Origin: Flavobacterium psychrotolerans
GTDB taxonomy: Bacteria > Bacteroidota > Bacteroidia > Flavobacteriales > Flavobacteriaceae
Direction of reading: 5' to 3'
Length of the DNA: 64,000 nucleotides
Assembly: GCF_003097635.1 (NCBI RefSeq)
Contig: NZ_QCZI01000015.1
Location: 17,148 to 81,147 of the forward strand
The position numbers were made by a program, and so were the translations under genes. Positions 18,837 to 28,380 of the stretch are shown one piece after another; the first letter of the stretch is position 1; every line of letters begins with the position of its first letter. The notes beneath the pieces are model-generated. The model saw only the letters and a program-made list of their open reading frames with translations, ran no database searches and was not told the DNA's origin.

Positions 18837-19778
18837 ATGAAGAGACGAAATTTCATTAAAACAACACTACTTTTTGTTACATCCACACAGCTGTTTCCCA
18901 ACAATATATTCAATTCAAATTCGGTAGTCAGAAGTAATTTCAAATATATTTACACCAACATCAAACTCAAAAATGAGTTTTTTCTATTTCTAAAAAACGT
19001 ATTTAATTTATATCCTGAAAAGCAATTCCATAAATTAATTTCTGACAACACCATTTCAAAAAATACGGATAAAGAAATTTATACCACAACCCAATCAAAA
19101 CTAGACGATATTTCTCCGATTTTATCAAGTGTTCGATACCAACTTCCCGCTTTGATGCACCAAAAAAATGAAATGTCCCAAGAAACGGTTTCCTTGCTTG
19201 GAGAAGGCACCACCTACAATGGTTATTTAGAAATTGGGTCTTCTGGAAGATATTTAGATTATCTTGAAGAAAGTGTTTCCATCAAAGGGAAAAGATATTA
19301 TGCTGATGGCAGAAAACCTAAACATTCATTTACCGAAATGGTAGAACGTGGTCAAATAGCTGTTGGAGCAAAATATATTCCATTTACCAATTACGAAACC
19401 AAATTTTCAGACCACATACCCGCTAATAGTTTAGATCTTGTGACCATATACATAGGTTTTCATCATTGTCCTTTAGATTTACGAATACAATATATTTCCT
19501 CGATTAGAGATACTATGAGAATTGGTGGAAAACTTATTTTAAGAGACCATAATTGTGATACCGAAAATCAAAAAGTGCTAGTTGCTCTTGCTCATGACGT
19601 CTTTAATATGGGTGTAAATGAATCCTGGGAATACAACAGTAAAGAGGTCAGAAATTTTTACTCACTTGACTTTATTTGTGATTTTGTTGAAACAATTGGA
19701 TTTAAGTTTACTAAAAAAACACTGTATCAAAAAGGAGATCCTACCAAAAATGCTTTAATGGTATTCACAAAAATCTAA
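18837..19778 (+). CDS. SAM-dependent methyltransferase-like protein with a Tat-type signal
   Basis: 313 residues. The N-terminus MKRRNFIKTTLLFVTSTQLF fits a twin-arginine signal (R-R-N-F-I-K then a hydrophobic run), so export is predicted. The core is a class I methyltransferase fold: motif I YLEIGSSGRYLDYL at about residue 131, the acidic and strand-4 region NSLDLVTIYIGFHHC, and the post-motif stretch MRIGGKLILRDHNCD. An exported methyltransferase is odd because SAM is cytoplasmic. The signal may be non-functional or the protein may bind another ligand. It precedes the FAD-oxidase gene by 18 bp and the two probably form an operon. Substrate unknown. Confidence 0.75.
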   Translation: MKRRNFIKTTLLFVTSTQLFPNNIFNSNSVVRSNFKYIYTNIKLKNEFFLFLKNVFNLYPEKQFHKLISDNTISKNTDKEIYTTTQSKLDDISPILSSVRYQLPALMHQKNEMSQETVSLLGEGTTYNGYLEIGSSGRYLDYLEESVSIKGKRYYADGRKPKHSFTEMVERGQIAVGAKYIPFTNYETKFSDHIPANSLDLVTIYIGFHHCPLDLRIQYISSIRDTMRIGGKLILRDHNCDTENQKVLVALAHDVFNMGVNESWEYNSKEVRNFYSLDFICDFVETIGFKFTKKTLYQKGDPTKNALMVFTKI

Positions 19779-19796
19779 ACTCTGCATTACCTTTTT

Positions 19797-22313
19797 ATGA
19801 AAAAAAATTTCCGTTTAATTCAATTGCTTTTTACCTATTTTATAAAAATAATTAAATTTATATTCTCAAGAATTAGAAAATTATTTCGATTGATCAATAG
19901 CAAAAAAATCTTAGCAATCCCTTTTTATAGTGCCATCGCATTTGTTTTATACATTTTCTTATTAATACAATTTTCGGGCGACTCCAAATTCAATACCACT
20001 ATAGATAATAAGACCTTAAATGATATTACTCAAATAAATCCTATTCAGGTTAATAAAATCATTAAACCAAAAACGATAAATGAAATTATTTATGCCATAA
20101 AAACCACCATTGGACCAATTTCTATTGGAGGAGGAAAGTATAGTATGGGTGGTCAAACTGCTTTTGAAAACAGTTTACATATTGACATGAGGTCTTTCAA
20201 TAAAATCATCAATATTGATAAAGCAAAAAAGCAGATTACCGTGCAAGCAGGAATTAGGTGGAGAGATATTCAAAAGGAAATAGATCCTTTGGATTTATCC
20301 ATAAAAATAATGCAAACCTATTCTAATTTTACAGTAGGTGGCGCCATTTCTGTAAATTGTCATGGAAGATATATTGGTCATGGACCTGTTATTTCATCTG
20401 TTTTAGAAATAAAAATAGTAACCGCAACTGGCGCTGTAATAATAGCAAATCGTAAAGTAAATACAGCTGTTTTTGATGCTGTAATTGGTGGATATGGCGG
20501 AATTGGAGTCATTGCAGAAGCTACTTTACAATTAGATGACAATGTAAAAGTAGAAAGACATAACCAAGAAATGGACATTGCAGGCTACAAAACTTATTTT
20601 GATAAAAACATCAGAAACAATAAGGATGTCGTTTTTCAGAATGGAGATTTATATCCTCCGGATTATGATAAAATAAGGAGTATTTCATGGACAAAAACAA
20701 CAAAACCAGTAACTGATGAAGAACGATTACTTTCCGAAGACGAAAATTATTGGCTAGAATTGAAATTATCCAAAATCGTTTCTTGGGGCAATTCTGGAAA
20801 ATGGATTCGAAAAAAAATTATAGATCCACTAGTATATTATCCTGAAATAGTACGATGGAGAAATAAAGAGGCAAGTTATAATGTACAAGAATTAGAACCT
20901 TCATCTAGGATTGAAGAAACATATGTTTTACAAGAATACTTTATTCCTGTTGAAAATATAAAATCATTTGTTCCAAAAATGAAAACTATTTTTCAAAAGC
21001 ATAATGTTAATGTTATCAATGTTTCATTAAGACACGCTTTACCAGATAATGAAAGTTATCTTTCTTGGGCAAATAAAGAGGTATTTGCTTTTGTAATTTA
21101 TTATAAACAAAAAACAAATCAAGAAGCAAAAGACAATGTAAAGAAATGGACACTTGAAATGACCGATGCCATTTTAAGCGAAAACGGAACTTGGTACCTG
21201 CCCTATCAACCTCACGCAACCATTGAGCAATTTCAAAAAGGATATCCAAATAGCACCAAATACTTTCAATTAAAAAACAAACTAGATCATAACCAACGAT
21301 TTACAAATAAGTTACTGAATAAGTACAATCCTTATGCAAAAAACAAGCTTTCTCAAGAAAAAAATAAGATAAAAGAATACTTTAGAGCCGAAGAACAAAC
21401 GATTCTTACAGTTCCAGAATGGTATTTAGTTTTTAATCCAAAAGAATACGCTGACTATTTAGAAAGTGGTAGAGACCCATCCGATTTTCCTTTCTATAAA
21501 TCTATTGATGAATATTGGAAACTTTATGACCGTTCAATAACATTGACCTCAAAGGCATATCCTGAAAACAGTGAATATAAAACGATGTTACAAGTCATTG
21601 GTGTTAGTATGACTATGGAATATGGAGCGAAAATCATTTATGAAAATACGATAGGACGATTCTTTTCTCTATTTTCAGAAGAAAAAATATCTCACGAAGA
21701 AGAAATAATAATTGAAGCTCAAAGAGCGTACAGCAATTTTATATATCAAACCGCCTGGTATGAATTTAAGTTTTTACCTTGTATTAAAAAAGTATGGACT
21801 ACATCCGAAAAATCAAATTGTAGTGCACTTCGAAAATGGGAAAGAACATTAATTTTCACATTCGAATTTTCATTCAAAGCTTTTTATTCGCAACTCATTC
21901 AATGGGCAGCAAACTCAACATACGAAACTCCTGCTAATTCTATTTATTTAATTGTTTCTAATGTTGGTTCCGTTAAAGAAAATAAAAACTTGAAAATCAT
22001 CAAAAAATATGGCGACAAAATGATTATTGCCATTACTCGTTGGGAAGCTTTTACAACCGAAATAATTAAACTTTCAAATCAAGATGTAAAAATTTATGAA
22101 ATTTCTGGAAATGATGAAATTGCAGTTTCTGCAATTATGAATAACTCCCAAAAAATAAATTCTAAAAATATAAAGTTATTATACAAATCAAGAATAGTTA
22201 CTAATGACAACTTAAAAAGGAATATTTATTTTTTACCAGTTGACAAACTATTGCCTTTTATTAAGGATGCCGTAAATAAAAATGCTACAGTTGAACACAT
22301 TTATGATTATTAG
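19797..22313 (+). CDS. membrane-anchored FAD-dependent oxidase (VAO family) with a large unknown C-terminal domain
   Basis: 838 residues. A basic N-terminus is followed by one membrane helix at about residues 40-60 (ILAIPFYSAIAFVLYIFLLI). Residues about 75-260 are a PCMH-type FAD-binding domain: ISIGGGKYSMGGQTAF, ITVQAGIRWRDIQKEI, YSNFTVGGAISVNCHGRYIG and AVIGGYGGIGVIAEATL, as in gulonolactone/arabinonolactone oxidases. Residues about 260-525 are the substrate domain. From about residue 530 a separate domain begins (EEQTILTVPEWYLVFNPKEY), with conserved-looking SIDEYWKLYDR and a Trp/Phe-rich centre; I do not know its function. It follows the Tat-type methyltransferase by 18 bp. The pair may make or modify one small molecule, but the substrate is unknown. 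Confidence 0.75.
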   Translation: MKKNFRLIQLLFTYFIKIIKFIFSRIRKLFRLINSKKILAIPFYSAIAFVLYIFLLIQFSGDSKFNTTIDNKTLNDITQINPIQVNKIIKPKTINEIIYAIKTTIGPISIGGGKYSMGGQTAFENSLHIDMRSFNKIINIDKAKKQITVQAGIRWRDIQKEIDPLDLSIKIMQTYSNFTVGGAISVNCHGRYIGHGPVISSVLEIKIVTATGAVIIANRKVNTAVFDAVIGGYGGIGVIAEATLQLDDNVKVERHNQEMDIAGYKTYFDKNIRNNKDVVFQNGDLYPPDYDKIRSISWTKTTKPVTDEERLLSEDENYWLELKLSKIVSWGNSGKWIRKKIIDPLVYYPEIVRWRNKEASYNVQELEPSSRIEETYVLQEYFIPVENIKSFVPKMKTIFQKHNVNVINVSLRHALPDNESYLSWANKEVFAFVIYYKQKTNQEAKDNVKKWTLEMTDAILSENGTWYLPYQPHATIEQFQKGYPNSTKYFQLKNKLDHNQRFTNKLLNKYNPYAKNKLSQEKNKIKEYFRAEEQTILTVPEWYLVFNPKEYADYLESGRDPSDFPFYKSIDEYWKLYDRSITLTSKAYPENSEYKTMLQVIGVSMTMEYGAKIIYENTIGRFFSLFSEEKISHEEEIIIEAQRAYSNFIYQTAWYEFKFLPCIKKVWTTSEKSNCSALRKWERTLIFTFEFSFKAFYSQLIQWAANSTYETPANSIYLIVSNVGSVKENKNLKIIKKYGDKMIIAITRWEAFTTEIIKLSNQDVKIYEISGNDEIAVSAIMNNSQKINSKNIKLLYKSRIVTNDNLKRNIYFLPVDKLLPFIKDAVNKNATVEHIYDY

Positions 22314-22436
22314 ACCGCTCCGAAAAATCCGAAGCTTTGCAAAGTGTAGACAGAACATTTTTGATTTCAGAAAATTGTAAAAAATCTAACCCAAAATTCC
22401 ATCAATTGCATACAGGGGAACATTTGTCACCCCCCC

Positions 22437-22468
22437 CGCTGCGCAAAGTCTCCTGACTTTGAGCCATT
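22437..22468. repeat. REP-like palindrome, diverged copy
   Basis: Reads GCTGCGCAAAGTCTCCTGAC then TTTGAGCCATT, a relative of the copy at 22488-22518. It is preceded by a run of eight C residues, as is the region right of the transposase remnant. Confidence 0.6.
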
Positions 22469-22487
22469 ACCAATTAAAATACTCCCC

Positions 22488-22518
22488 GCTCCGCAAATGT
22501 CTCCCGACTTTGCGGAAT
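22488..22518 (+). repeat. REP palindrome on the 3' side of the RAYT remnant
   Basis: GCTCCGCAAATGTCTCCCGA followed by CTTTGCGGAATT. It is self-complementary (CCGCAAA with TTTGCGG). The inverse complement of the copy at 23197-23227 matches it at all but two of 31 bases, so the two form an inverted pair around the transposase remnant. Confidence 0.8.
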
Positions 22519-22532
22519 TTTATAAAAAACGG

Positions 22533-23165
22533 TTACTCATAACTATTGTATTTTACGAATGAATTTGAATTTAAAACATTCACAACAGGAATTTCAACTA
22601 ATTCTATTTCAATAATTTCTTTGCCATCAACATAATTTGATGCACTAGAATAAATATAATCTTGTGGTCTTGAAACTATACCGGCTCGAACGGGATTGAA
22701 ATGAATATAATCCATTTTTGACCACATAAACTTTTCCGAATAAATTTCTTCGGCATGATTACCATATTGCCACCCGAGCCTGAAAGGCGAACTGACGAAG
22801 TAAAATTGAAAATTTTTATTTCTAGAATGTGTTTCTGTTGCCAATTGAAAACGTTCCAGCATCCATTCTCTTCTGCTCTCTGGTTCAATTTGAATTTTTT
22901 CGAGAATTGTCTTGGATGTAAATTTTTTAAAATCCCGAAGTAAATTTGAAAGTTCGCCTTTGTCAGATTGTACAATCATGAGTGTATGATTGCTCATTAT
23001 TACATAACTATTCAAAATCATGCCTATATTCTTTATGCAATATTCAAAACATTCTATAATGCTATCTCTGTATATTTTTCTTGAAAAAACATCAATCCAA
23101 TCTACGACTGTTGCTGTTAAAAAATGAGGTAGTGTTTTTGTCTCTAATTACAAACCTTCTTTCAT
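22533..23165 (-). pseudogene. decayed REP-associated tyrosine transposase (RAYT, IS200/TnpREP family)
   Basis: An intact 162-codon frame (23021 down to 22533) holds the C-terminal two-thirds of a RAYT: LSNLLRDFKKFTSKTI, YIHFNPVRAGIV and the Tyr-bearing DYIYSSASNYVDGK. The same frame continues upstream without a stop as F-L-T-A-T-V-V-D-W-I-D-V-F-S-R-K, the normal N-terminal part. The rest (RRFVIRDK) is in another frame. A one-base surplus in the A-run at 23135-23139 and a one-base deficit near 23157 would explain this. The HUH motif, normally S-N-H-V-H-L, reads S-N-H-T-L-M, so the second metal-binding histidine is lost. The gene is very probably inactive. REP palindromes flank it on both sides. 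Confidence 0.85.
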
Positions 23166-23196
23166 AGTGTTTAATTTTAAGTAAAAATATAAAAAT

Positions 23197-23227
23197 ATTC
23201 CGCAAAGTCTGGAGACATTTGCGGAGC
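23197..23227 (-). repeat. REP palindrome on the 5' side of the RAYT remnant
   Basis: ATTCCGCAAAGTCTGGAGAC followed by ATTTGCGGAGC. It is an imperfect palindrome and the inverted partner of the copy at 22488-22518. A run of C residues and the sequence CCGCTAGCC follow at 23239-23250. Confidence 0.8.
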
Positions 23228-23370
23228 TTTTCATAGGCCCCCCCGCTAGCCTAACGACGCGGATTTATCAAGTACGTGTCCTCTCGACAAAGGATAAATA
23301 ATACAAGGAACTCGACAATCCTAATAAAAGCAATCTGTTTTGCTCCACTTCATGAGTTCCTTATGAATCA

Positions 23371-23730
23371 TTACCCTTTTATGGTCTTGACCAAAATCGC
23401 CACTTCGGCTTTGAGAATTATATTTTCCAGTTCCAGCTGCTTAATTCGGTCGTCTTTAGTAGGATCCGGTTTTACATTATTGGTATAATTTTCCGGAAAA
23501 GAAGCCGCAATATCGGCAAAAAAATTATGTTTCAGGGCGTGGCTTATTTCCCAAAGCACTGTGGTTTGAATGCTCTTCTTTTTTGTAAAACCGTCCAGTG
23601 TGCTTGGGGATTTTTTCAGCATTCGAGCTAATGCATTTTTGCGGGTGCGCTTTTCTTTAAAATAAGAAATTAACAGCTCTCCCGTATTTGGGGCTGCATC
23701 TGGAATGGTAATGGAATTTTCGGGTATCAT
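23371..23730 (-). CDS. small XRE-like DNA-binding protein with C-terminal coiled coil
   Basis: 119 residues. The central part reads NALARMLKKSPSTLDGFTKK then SIQTTVLWEISHALKHNFF. It matches the layout of XRE-type helix-turn-helix proteins common in Bacteroidota (a helix, a variant A-x-x-L-x-x-S-x-S-T recognition segment, then the L-x-x-I-S-x-A-L-x-H-N-F-F signature). The C-terminal 35 residues (KDDRIKQLELENIILKAEVA) form a leucine-zipper-like heptad pattern. It is therefore likely a dimeric DNA-binding protein. The 43-bp tandem-repeat array begins 71 bp upstream of its start codon, which makes autoregulation through that array a reasonable guess. No toxin or other partner gene is adjacent. 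Confidence 0.65.
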   Translation of the reverse strand: MIPENSITIPDAAPNTGELLISYFKEKRTRKNALARMLKKSPSTLDGFTKKKSIQTTVLWEISHALKHNFFADIAASFPENYTNNVKPDPTKDDRIKQLELENIILKAEVAILVKTIKG

Positions 23731-23801
23731 GGGACCTATTTTATCTGTTTGAAAAACAAATATCGCTTATTTTAATGAATTAATCATCGAATTTATAGTA
23801 T

Positions 23802-24144
23802 TTATATAGTGAAAATGAATATTTAATATCCTTTTTATTGTATTTAACTAGTATCTTGTACTAGTTAAACTTCTTTTTAATGGAGTTTATATAGTGTAAA
23901 GTACTACATTAATATCTTTTTTATCGGGTTTAACTAGTATCTTGTACTAGTTAAACTTCTTTTTAATGGAGTTTATATAGTATAAAACACTTCTTAAATA
24001 TCTTTTTTATGGGGTTTAACTAGTATCTCGTACTAATTAATCCTCTTTTTTATGGGGTTTATATAGCGTAAAGCACTACTTAAATTTCCATTTTATGTGG
24101 TTTATATAGTATAAAGTATTCCATTTTCATCATTTTTATGGTGT
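23802..24144. repeat. array of eight 43-bp tandem repeats
   Basis: Eight consecutive units of 43 bp (the first has 42) begin at 23802, 23844, 23887, 23930, 23973, 24016, 24059 and 24102. Two unit types occur. Type A starts TTATATAGT and type B starts TTAACTAGTAT. The order is A-B-A-B-A-B-A-A. All end in a TTTTTTATGGGGT-like block. Type B units carry a palindrome with arms TTAACTAGTA and TACTAGTTAA around a five-base centre. Units diverge towards both ends. There are no spacers, so this is not CRISPR. It sits upstream of the small XRE-like gene on the minus strand. Confidence 0.9.
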
Positions 24145-24302
24145 TTCGGTAAAATACAACTGCTGAAATTTATACTCGTGAACACTTACATAATTAAACA
24201 CAGTCTAAATTTATTTATTCATTAGAAAAAATGTAGCAACTAACACTTTTTCAAATGAAAAAGTGTAATACTGCACACTTTTATGAAGGAATAAAAATTT
24301 CA

Positions 24303-24429
24303 TTATAGCTACGGACAGCTCGCGTAAGGGATTGCGGCGGCATCCCGCGCTTTTTTGCGCGGATACAGCCAAAAGCCCGACCCTAAAGTTGAAAATGAGG
24401 AAGGCACGACCGAAATTTTAACTTTAGGG
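24303..24429. repeat. structured dispersed repeat downstream of nnrD
   Basis: Two nested hairpins. The first is GCATCCCGCGC-TTTTTT-GCGCGGATAC at about 24339-24366 inside a 'TAGC...GGCATCC...GGATACAGCC...AAAGCCCGA' frame. The second is CCCTAAAGTT (24381-24390) with AACTTTAGGG (24420-24429). It is more GC-rich than its surroundings. From memory, the 'ggcatcc...ggatacagc..aaagc' frame is a dispersed intergenic palindrome in Flavobacterium genomes; a related copy lies at 46679-46765. It may also end nnrD transcription. Confidence 0.55.
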
Positions 24430-24497
24430 TTACGCCCAAAAAACACTGAAATAAAGATTTCGGAATCTGAAACGCTGTGCCGGTTTTGTAGGTTTCT

Positions 24498-25346
24498 TTA
24501 TTTGGCTAAACTCAAAAATGCTTTTCCTAAAGTAGCAATTATAGTAGAGGCGATAAATGACTCATGCCCCGTTTCGGGCAGAGCGATATCGGCTGTTAAA
24601 CCGTGGAGATAAACCCCCAGCAGGGCGGCGTCTAAGGGAGTGTAGGATTGGGCCAGCAAACTGGTTATTATTCCCGTAAGGACGTCTCCGCTTCCGGCAG
24701 TGGCTAGGGCGGGGTTTCCGGTGGTGTTTTTGTAAACCGTTTCGCCGGCTACAATATGGGTGGGCGCCCCTTTCATGACCACAATCACGTTGTGTGTTTT
24801 AGAAAACGCTATGGTTTTCTCCATTTTTTCTTCATCGGAAGTCCACTTCCCTATGAGGCGTTCCAATTCTTTGGGATGCGGTGTCAGTATGGTGTTTTGG
24901 GGTACGAGTGGAAGCCATTTTGGGTTTAATGACAAAATATTTAACGCATCGGCATCTATAACTAACGGACTTTTGTTTTTCAGTAAAAAGTCATGCAGCG
25001 CTTTTTGCGTTGGCAGCTCCTGCCCTATGCCCATGCCTATTCCAATAGCGTTAGGGATAAAATCATAGTGGATCTCGCTTAGGTATTTTTCTTTTTCGTC
25101 GGTGAGCACCATTACTTCGGGAATGGAAATTTGCACAATTTCATAGCCGCATTTTGGGACAAAGGCAGTTACCAATCCGCAGCCGGTTTTGATGGCGGCT
25201 TTGCTGGACAAACACACCGACCCCATTTTGCCATAACTTCCGCCAATGAGTAAGGCGTGTCCCTGAATGCCTTTGTGGGCGTTGGTGGCAACAGGTTTGT
25301 ATCGTTTTAGGATTGCGGCACGATCAATAGGAATGGGATTTTTCAT
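24498..25346 (-). CDS. nnrD: ADP-dependent NAD(P)H-hydrate dehydratase
   Basis: Repairs hydrated NAD(P)H using ADP. The 282 residues correspond to the C-terminal (YjeF_C, ribokinase-like) half of the bifunctional Nnr protein, without the epimerase half. Motifs: [20 protein letters not shown] near the N-terminus, [26 protein letters not shown], and the phosphate-binding [19 protein letters not shown] with the catalytic Asp. The start [18 protein letters not shown] is typical. The gene is noticeably richer in G and C than its neighbours. It is monocistronic here, between a structured repeat and a MITE-like element. Confidence 0.93.
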   Translation of the reverse strand: MKNPIPIDRAAILKRYKPVATNAHKGIQGHALLIGGSYGKMGSVCLSSKAAIKTGCGLVTAFVPKCGYEIVQISIPEVMVLTDEKEKYLSEIHYDFIPNAIGIGMGIGQELPTQKALHDFLLKNKSPLVIDADALNILSLNPKWLPLVPQNTILTPHPKELERLIGKWTSDEEKMEKTIAFSKTHNVIVVMKGAPTHIVAGETVYKNTTGNPALATAGSGDVLTGIITSLLAQSYTPLDAALLGVYLHGLTADIALPETGHESFIASTIIATLGKAFLSLAK

Positions 25347-25581
25347 GGGATTTCTTTGTTTAAAATTACGAAAATTAAACGAATGGGCACTATTTGATAT
25401 TCAAAAACATTGTCATTAAAGTGGCACTCTAGACATATGGAAGAATTGAAACGTATTAATATAAACAGCTCAATTTAAGGCTTGACTTCGAGGTATTAAT
25501 AAAGATTATATCCATATCCTATTTTAAAATATTAAATGGCATTATTTGCCCGTCCAGAAGAATAAATTGACTTTTTTAGTT

Positions 25582-25808
25582 AACTTTAACCCGTTGGGTG
25601 TAATTGATGAAAATTTAAATTAATAGAATAAATAAAAAATTGAACCACATAGAAACATAGAAAAAAAGAGTTGGATAGCCCAATACTTGGGTTCACATGG
25701 CTATGTTTTTCTCAAATAAAGTGAAACGCCTTTCAAAATTCATAAAATCTATGTTTCTATGTGGCTAAAAATTAAACAATTTTGAATTACACCCAACGGG
25801 TTAACTTT
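25582..25808. mobile_element. MITE-like element with terminal inverted repeats and 6-bp target duplication
   Basis: A perfect 18-bp inverted repeat, AACCCGTTGGGTGTAATT at 25588-25605 and its complement at 25785-25802, bounds a 215-bp element. The element is flanked on both sides by AACTTT (25582-25587 and 25803-25808), which looks like a target-site duplication. Inside is a second perfect 16-bp inverted repeat (CCACATAGAAACATAG at 25645-25660 and its complement at 25749-25764), and a small central CCCAA/TTGGG hairpin. No coding sequence is present, so movement would need a transposase elsewhere. It lies between nnrD and the copper ATPase. Nothing else is seen in the 500-bp spacer 25347-25848. 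Confidence 0.65.
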
Positions 25809-25848
25809 ATAAATTGTATTTTACCAATGCATAAAAAAACAAATTTTC

Positions 25849-28380
25849 ATGATTCATACCTATACAATCTCTGGAATGTCTTGCGATGGCTGCCGTTCTA
25901 AAGTAGAAAAAACACTGAATGCCATTGAGGGAATCGAAGCTACAGTTTCATTACACCCGCCAGTTGCCACCATCAAAACAGAAAAACATATTCCAATTTT
26001 TAAACTCCAAAAGGCACTATACACTTCAGGAAACTACATCATAAGCGAAAGCGATTCTGTTGCAACAAATCACAAATCAGACGATAAACCAATAAAAAAA
26101 TCCTGTTGTGGCACTAAAACACAAAGCGACACCACCTCCCTGCCTCCTAGTGCCTCTGGAAAATACTATTGCCCCATGTTTTGCGAAGGCGAAAAAGTCT
26201 ATGACAAAGCGGGAGATTGCCCCGTGTGCGGAATGGATTTGGTTAAAGCACCCGAATTAAATGTTAATAAAGTATCTTACACCTGCCCGATGCATCCCGA
26301 AATTGTTCAAGACCAACCCGGTTCCTGTCCCATTTGCGGAATGGATTTAGTGCCAATGAAACCCACGGATTCCGAAGAAAACAAGACCTACAATGACTTG
26401 ATGCGCAAAATGAAAATAGCCGTTGCATTTACGGTTCCGATTTTCGCCATTGCAATGGTCGAAATGATACCCAACAATCCCTTATTGCAACTAATGGATG
26501 CCACAAAGTGGAACTGGATCCAATTTTTATTATCGCTTCCTGTTGTTTTTTATGCCTGTTGGATGTTTTTTGTCCGTGCTTGGAAATCCATCCTCACTTG
26601 GAATTTGAACATGTTTACCCTTATCGGAATTGGTTCTGGTGTGGCATTTATATTCAGCTTGACGGGACTATTTTTCCCCATGATTTTCCCCTCTGAATTC
26701 AAAACCGAAACGGGAACCGTCTTATTGTATTTTGAAGCCACTACCGTCATACTCACTTTGGTTTTACTGGGGCAATTACTGGAAGCCAAAGCCCACGGTC
26801 AAACCAGTGGTGCTATAAAAGAACTCTTGAAACTCGCACCAACCGAAGCCACTCTAGTCCTCGACGGAAATGACAAAATAATCTCCATTCACCACATCAA
26901 GAAAGGCGATTTATTGCGCGTAAAACCTGGAGAAAAAATCCCCGTGGACGGAAAAATCACTGACGGAGAAAGTACCTTAGACGAATCCATGATTACGGGT
27001 GAACCCATTCCCGTGGATAAAAAAGAGGGTGATGCCGTAAGTTCCGGAACCATCAACGGCAACAAATCATTCGTGATGGTTGCCGAAAAAGTGGGATCGG
27101 AAACCCTGCTTTCGCAGATTGTGCAAATGGTAAATGATGCCAGCCGATCGAGAGCACCCATCCAGAATTTGGCCGATAGAATCGCCAAATATTTCGTACC
27201 CATTGTGGTGCTTATTTCTGTGCTAACCTTTTTTATTTGGACAAATTTTGGCCCAGAACCCGCTCTTGTTTACGGATTCATCAATGCCATTGCCGTATTA
27301 ATCATTGCCTGTCCCTGTGCCTTGGGGTTGGCAACGCCCATGTCCGTAATGGTTGGTGTTGGCAAAGGAGCCCAATCGGGCGTGTTGATAAAAAATGCTG
27401 AAGCTTTAGAGCATATGAACAAGGTCAACGTCTTGATTACAGACAAAACGGGAACATTAACCGAAGGAAAACCATCCGTCGAGCAACTGTATTCCTCCAA
27501 CAATGAGGAAGACCATTTATTGCAGAGCATCGCTTCATTGAACCAGTACAGCGGACATCCTCTGGCACAAGCCGTAGTCCATTTTGCGAAAGCAAAAAAC
27601 AGCGCATTAGTAGAAGTCAAAGATTTTGAGTCCATTTCTGGGAAAGGAGTTATAGGAACCGTTGCCAATAAAAAAGTGGCTTTGGGCAATAAAAAGTTGA
27701 TGGAACAGGTCAAAGCAGCGGTTACCGATGCGCTTGAAAACAAAATCATTGCCGAACAAAAACTGGGCAAAACGGTTTCTTACATTGCTATTGAAGGGGT
27801 TGCTGTTGGTTTTGTCTCGATTTCCGATCCCATAAAAACAACCAGCAAGGCAGCCATAAAAGAACTCCTGCGTCAAGGCGTTGAAGTCATCATGCTCACC
27901 GGAGACAACGGCAATACGGCCAAGGCGGTTGCCGATGAATTAAACTTAACGTCCTATATAGCGGGTTGCCTGCCTGAAGACAAATTGAAAGAAATTAAGC
28001 GTTTGCAAGCCGAAGGAAAAATTGTGGCCATGGCGGGCGACGGGATAAATGATGCTCCCGCATTAGCGCAAGCCGACATAGGCATTGCCATGGGAACGGG
28101 AACTGATGTTGCCATAGAAAGCGCCAAAATCACCTTAGTGAAAGGCGATTTGCAAGGCATCGTGAAAGCCAAGAATTTGAGCCATGCGGTCATGAAAAAC
28201 ATCAAACAAAACTTGTTTTTTGCGTTTTTGTACAACACCCTCGGAATTCCAATAGCGGCGGGAGTTTTGTATCCGTTTTTTGGCATTTTGCTTTCGCCGA
28301 TGATAGCCGCCCTGGCAATGAGTTTTAGCTCGGTTTCCGTGATAGTAAATGCGTTGCGATTGCGAAAACTGAAACTTTAA
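25849..28380 (+). CDS. copper-translocating P-type ATPase (CopA family)
   Basis: P1B-type ATPase of 843 residues expected to export Cu+. Domains in order: an HMA domain with the metal-binding Cys12-x2-Cys15 ([11 protein letters not shown]); a Cys pair K-S-C-C-G; two heavy-metal-binding domains (YYCPMFCEG...CPVCGMDLV and YTCPMHPEI...[10 protein letters not shown]); eight membrane helices; the actuator motif [10 protein letters not shown]; the transmembrane CPC in [12 protein letters not shown] (about residue 488); the phosphorylation site DKTGTLTEG with Asp near residue 531; the [11 protein letters not shown]is-Pro motif; and [12 protein letters not shown] near 730. The CPC type and HP motif fit Cu+/Ag+. 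No copper regulator or chaperone is adjacent. It stands alone after the MITE-like element. Confidence 0.94.
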   Translation: MIHTYTISGMSCDGCRSKVEKTLNAIEGIEATVSLHPPVATIKTEKHIPIFKLQKALYTSGNYIISESDSVATNHKSDDKPIKKSCCGTKTQSDTTSLPPSASGKYYCPMFCEGEKVYDKAGDCPVCGMDLVKAPELNVNKVSYTCPMHPEIVQDQPGSCPICGMDLVPMKPTDSEENKTYNDLMRKMKIAVAFTVPIFAIAMVEMIPNNPLLQLMDATKWNWIQFLLSLPVVFYACWMFFVRAWKSILTWNLNMFTLIGIGSGVAFIFSLTGLFFPMIFPSEFKTETGTVLLYFEATTVILTLVLLGQLLEAKAHGQTSGAIKELLKLAPTEATLVLDGNDKIISIHHIKKGDLLRVKPGEKIPVDGKITDGESTLDESMITGEPIPVDKKEGDAVSSGTINGNKSFVMVAEKVGSETLLSQIVQMVNDASRSRAPIQNLADRIAKYFVPIVVLISVLTFFIWTNFGPEPALVYGFINAIAVLIIACPCALGLATPMSVMVGVGKGAQSGVLIKNAEALEHMNKVNVLITDKTGTLTEGKPSVEQLYSSNNEEDHLLQSIASLNQYSGHPLAQAVVHFAKAKNSALVEVKDFESISGKGVIGTVANKKVALGNKKLMEQVKAAVTDALENKIIAEQKLGKTVSYIAIEGVAVGFVSISDPIKTTSKAAIKELLRQGVEVIMLTGDNGNTAKAVADELNLTSYIAGCLPEDKLKEIKRLQAEGKIVAMAGDGINDAPALAQADIGIAMGTGTDVAIESAKITLVKGDLQGIVKAKNLSHAVMKNIKQNLFFAFLYNTLGIPIAAGVLYPFFGILLSPMIAALAMSFSSVSVIVNALRLRKLKL

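Noticed and set aside
23802..24144. CRISPR-like repeat array
   Set aside because: Units are contiguous and there are no unique spacers of constant length; both halves of each 86-bp pair are repeats. No cas gene is present.
24355..24612. 85-codon frame upstream of the nnrD 3' end
   Set aside because: It runs through a palindromic repeat and into nnrD on the other strand, with no ribosome binding site or family similarity.
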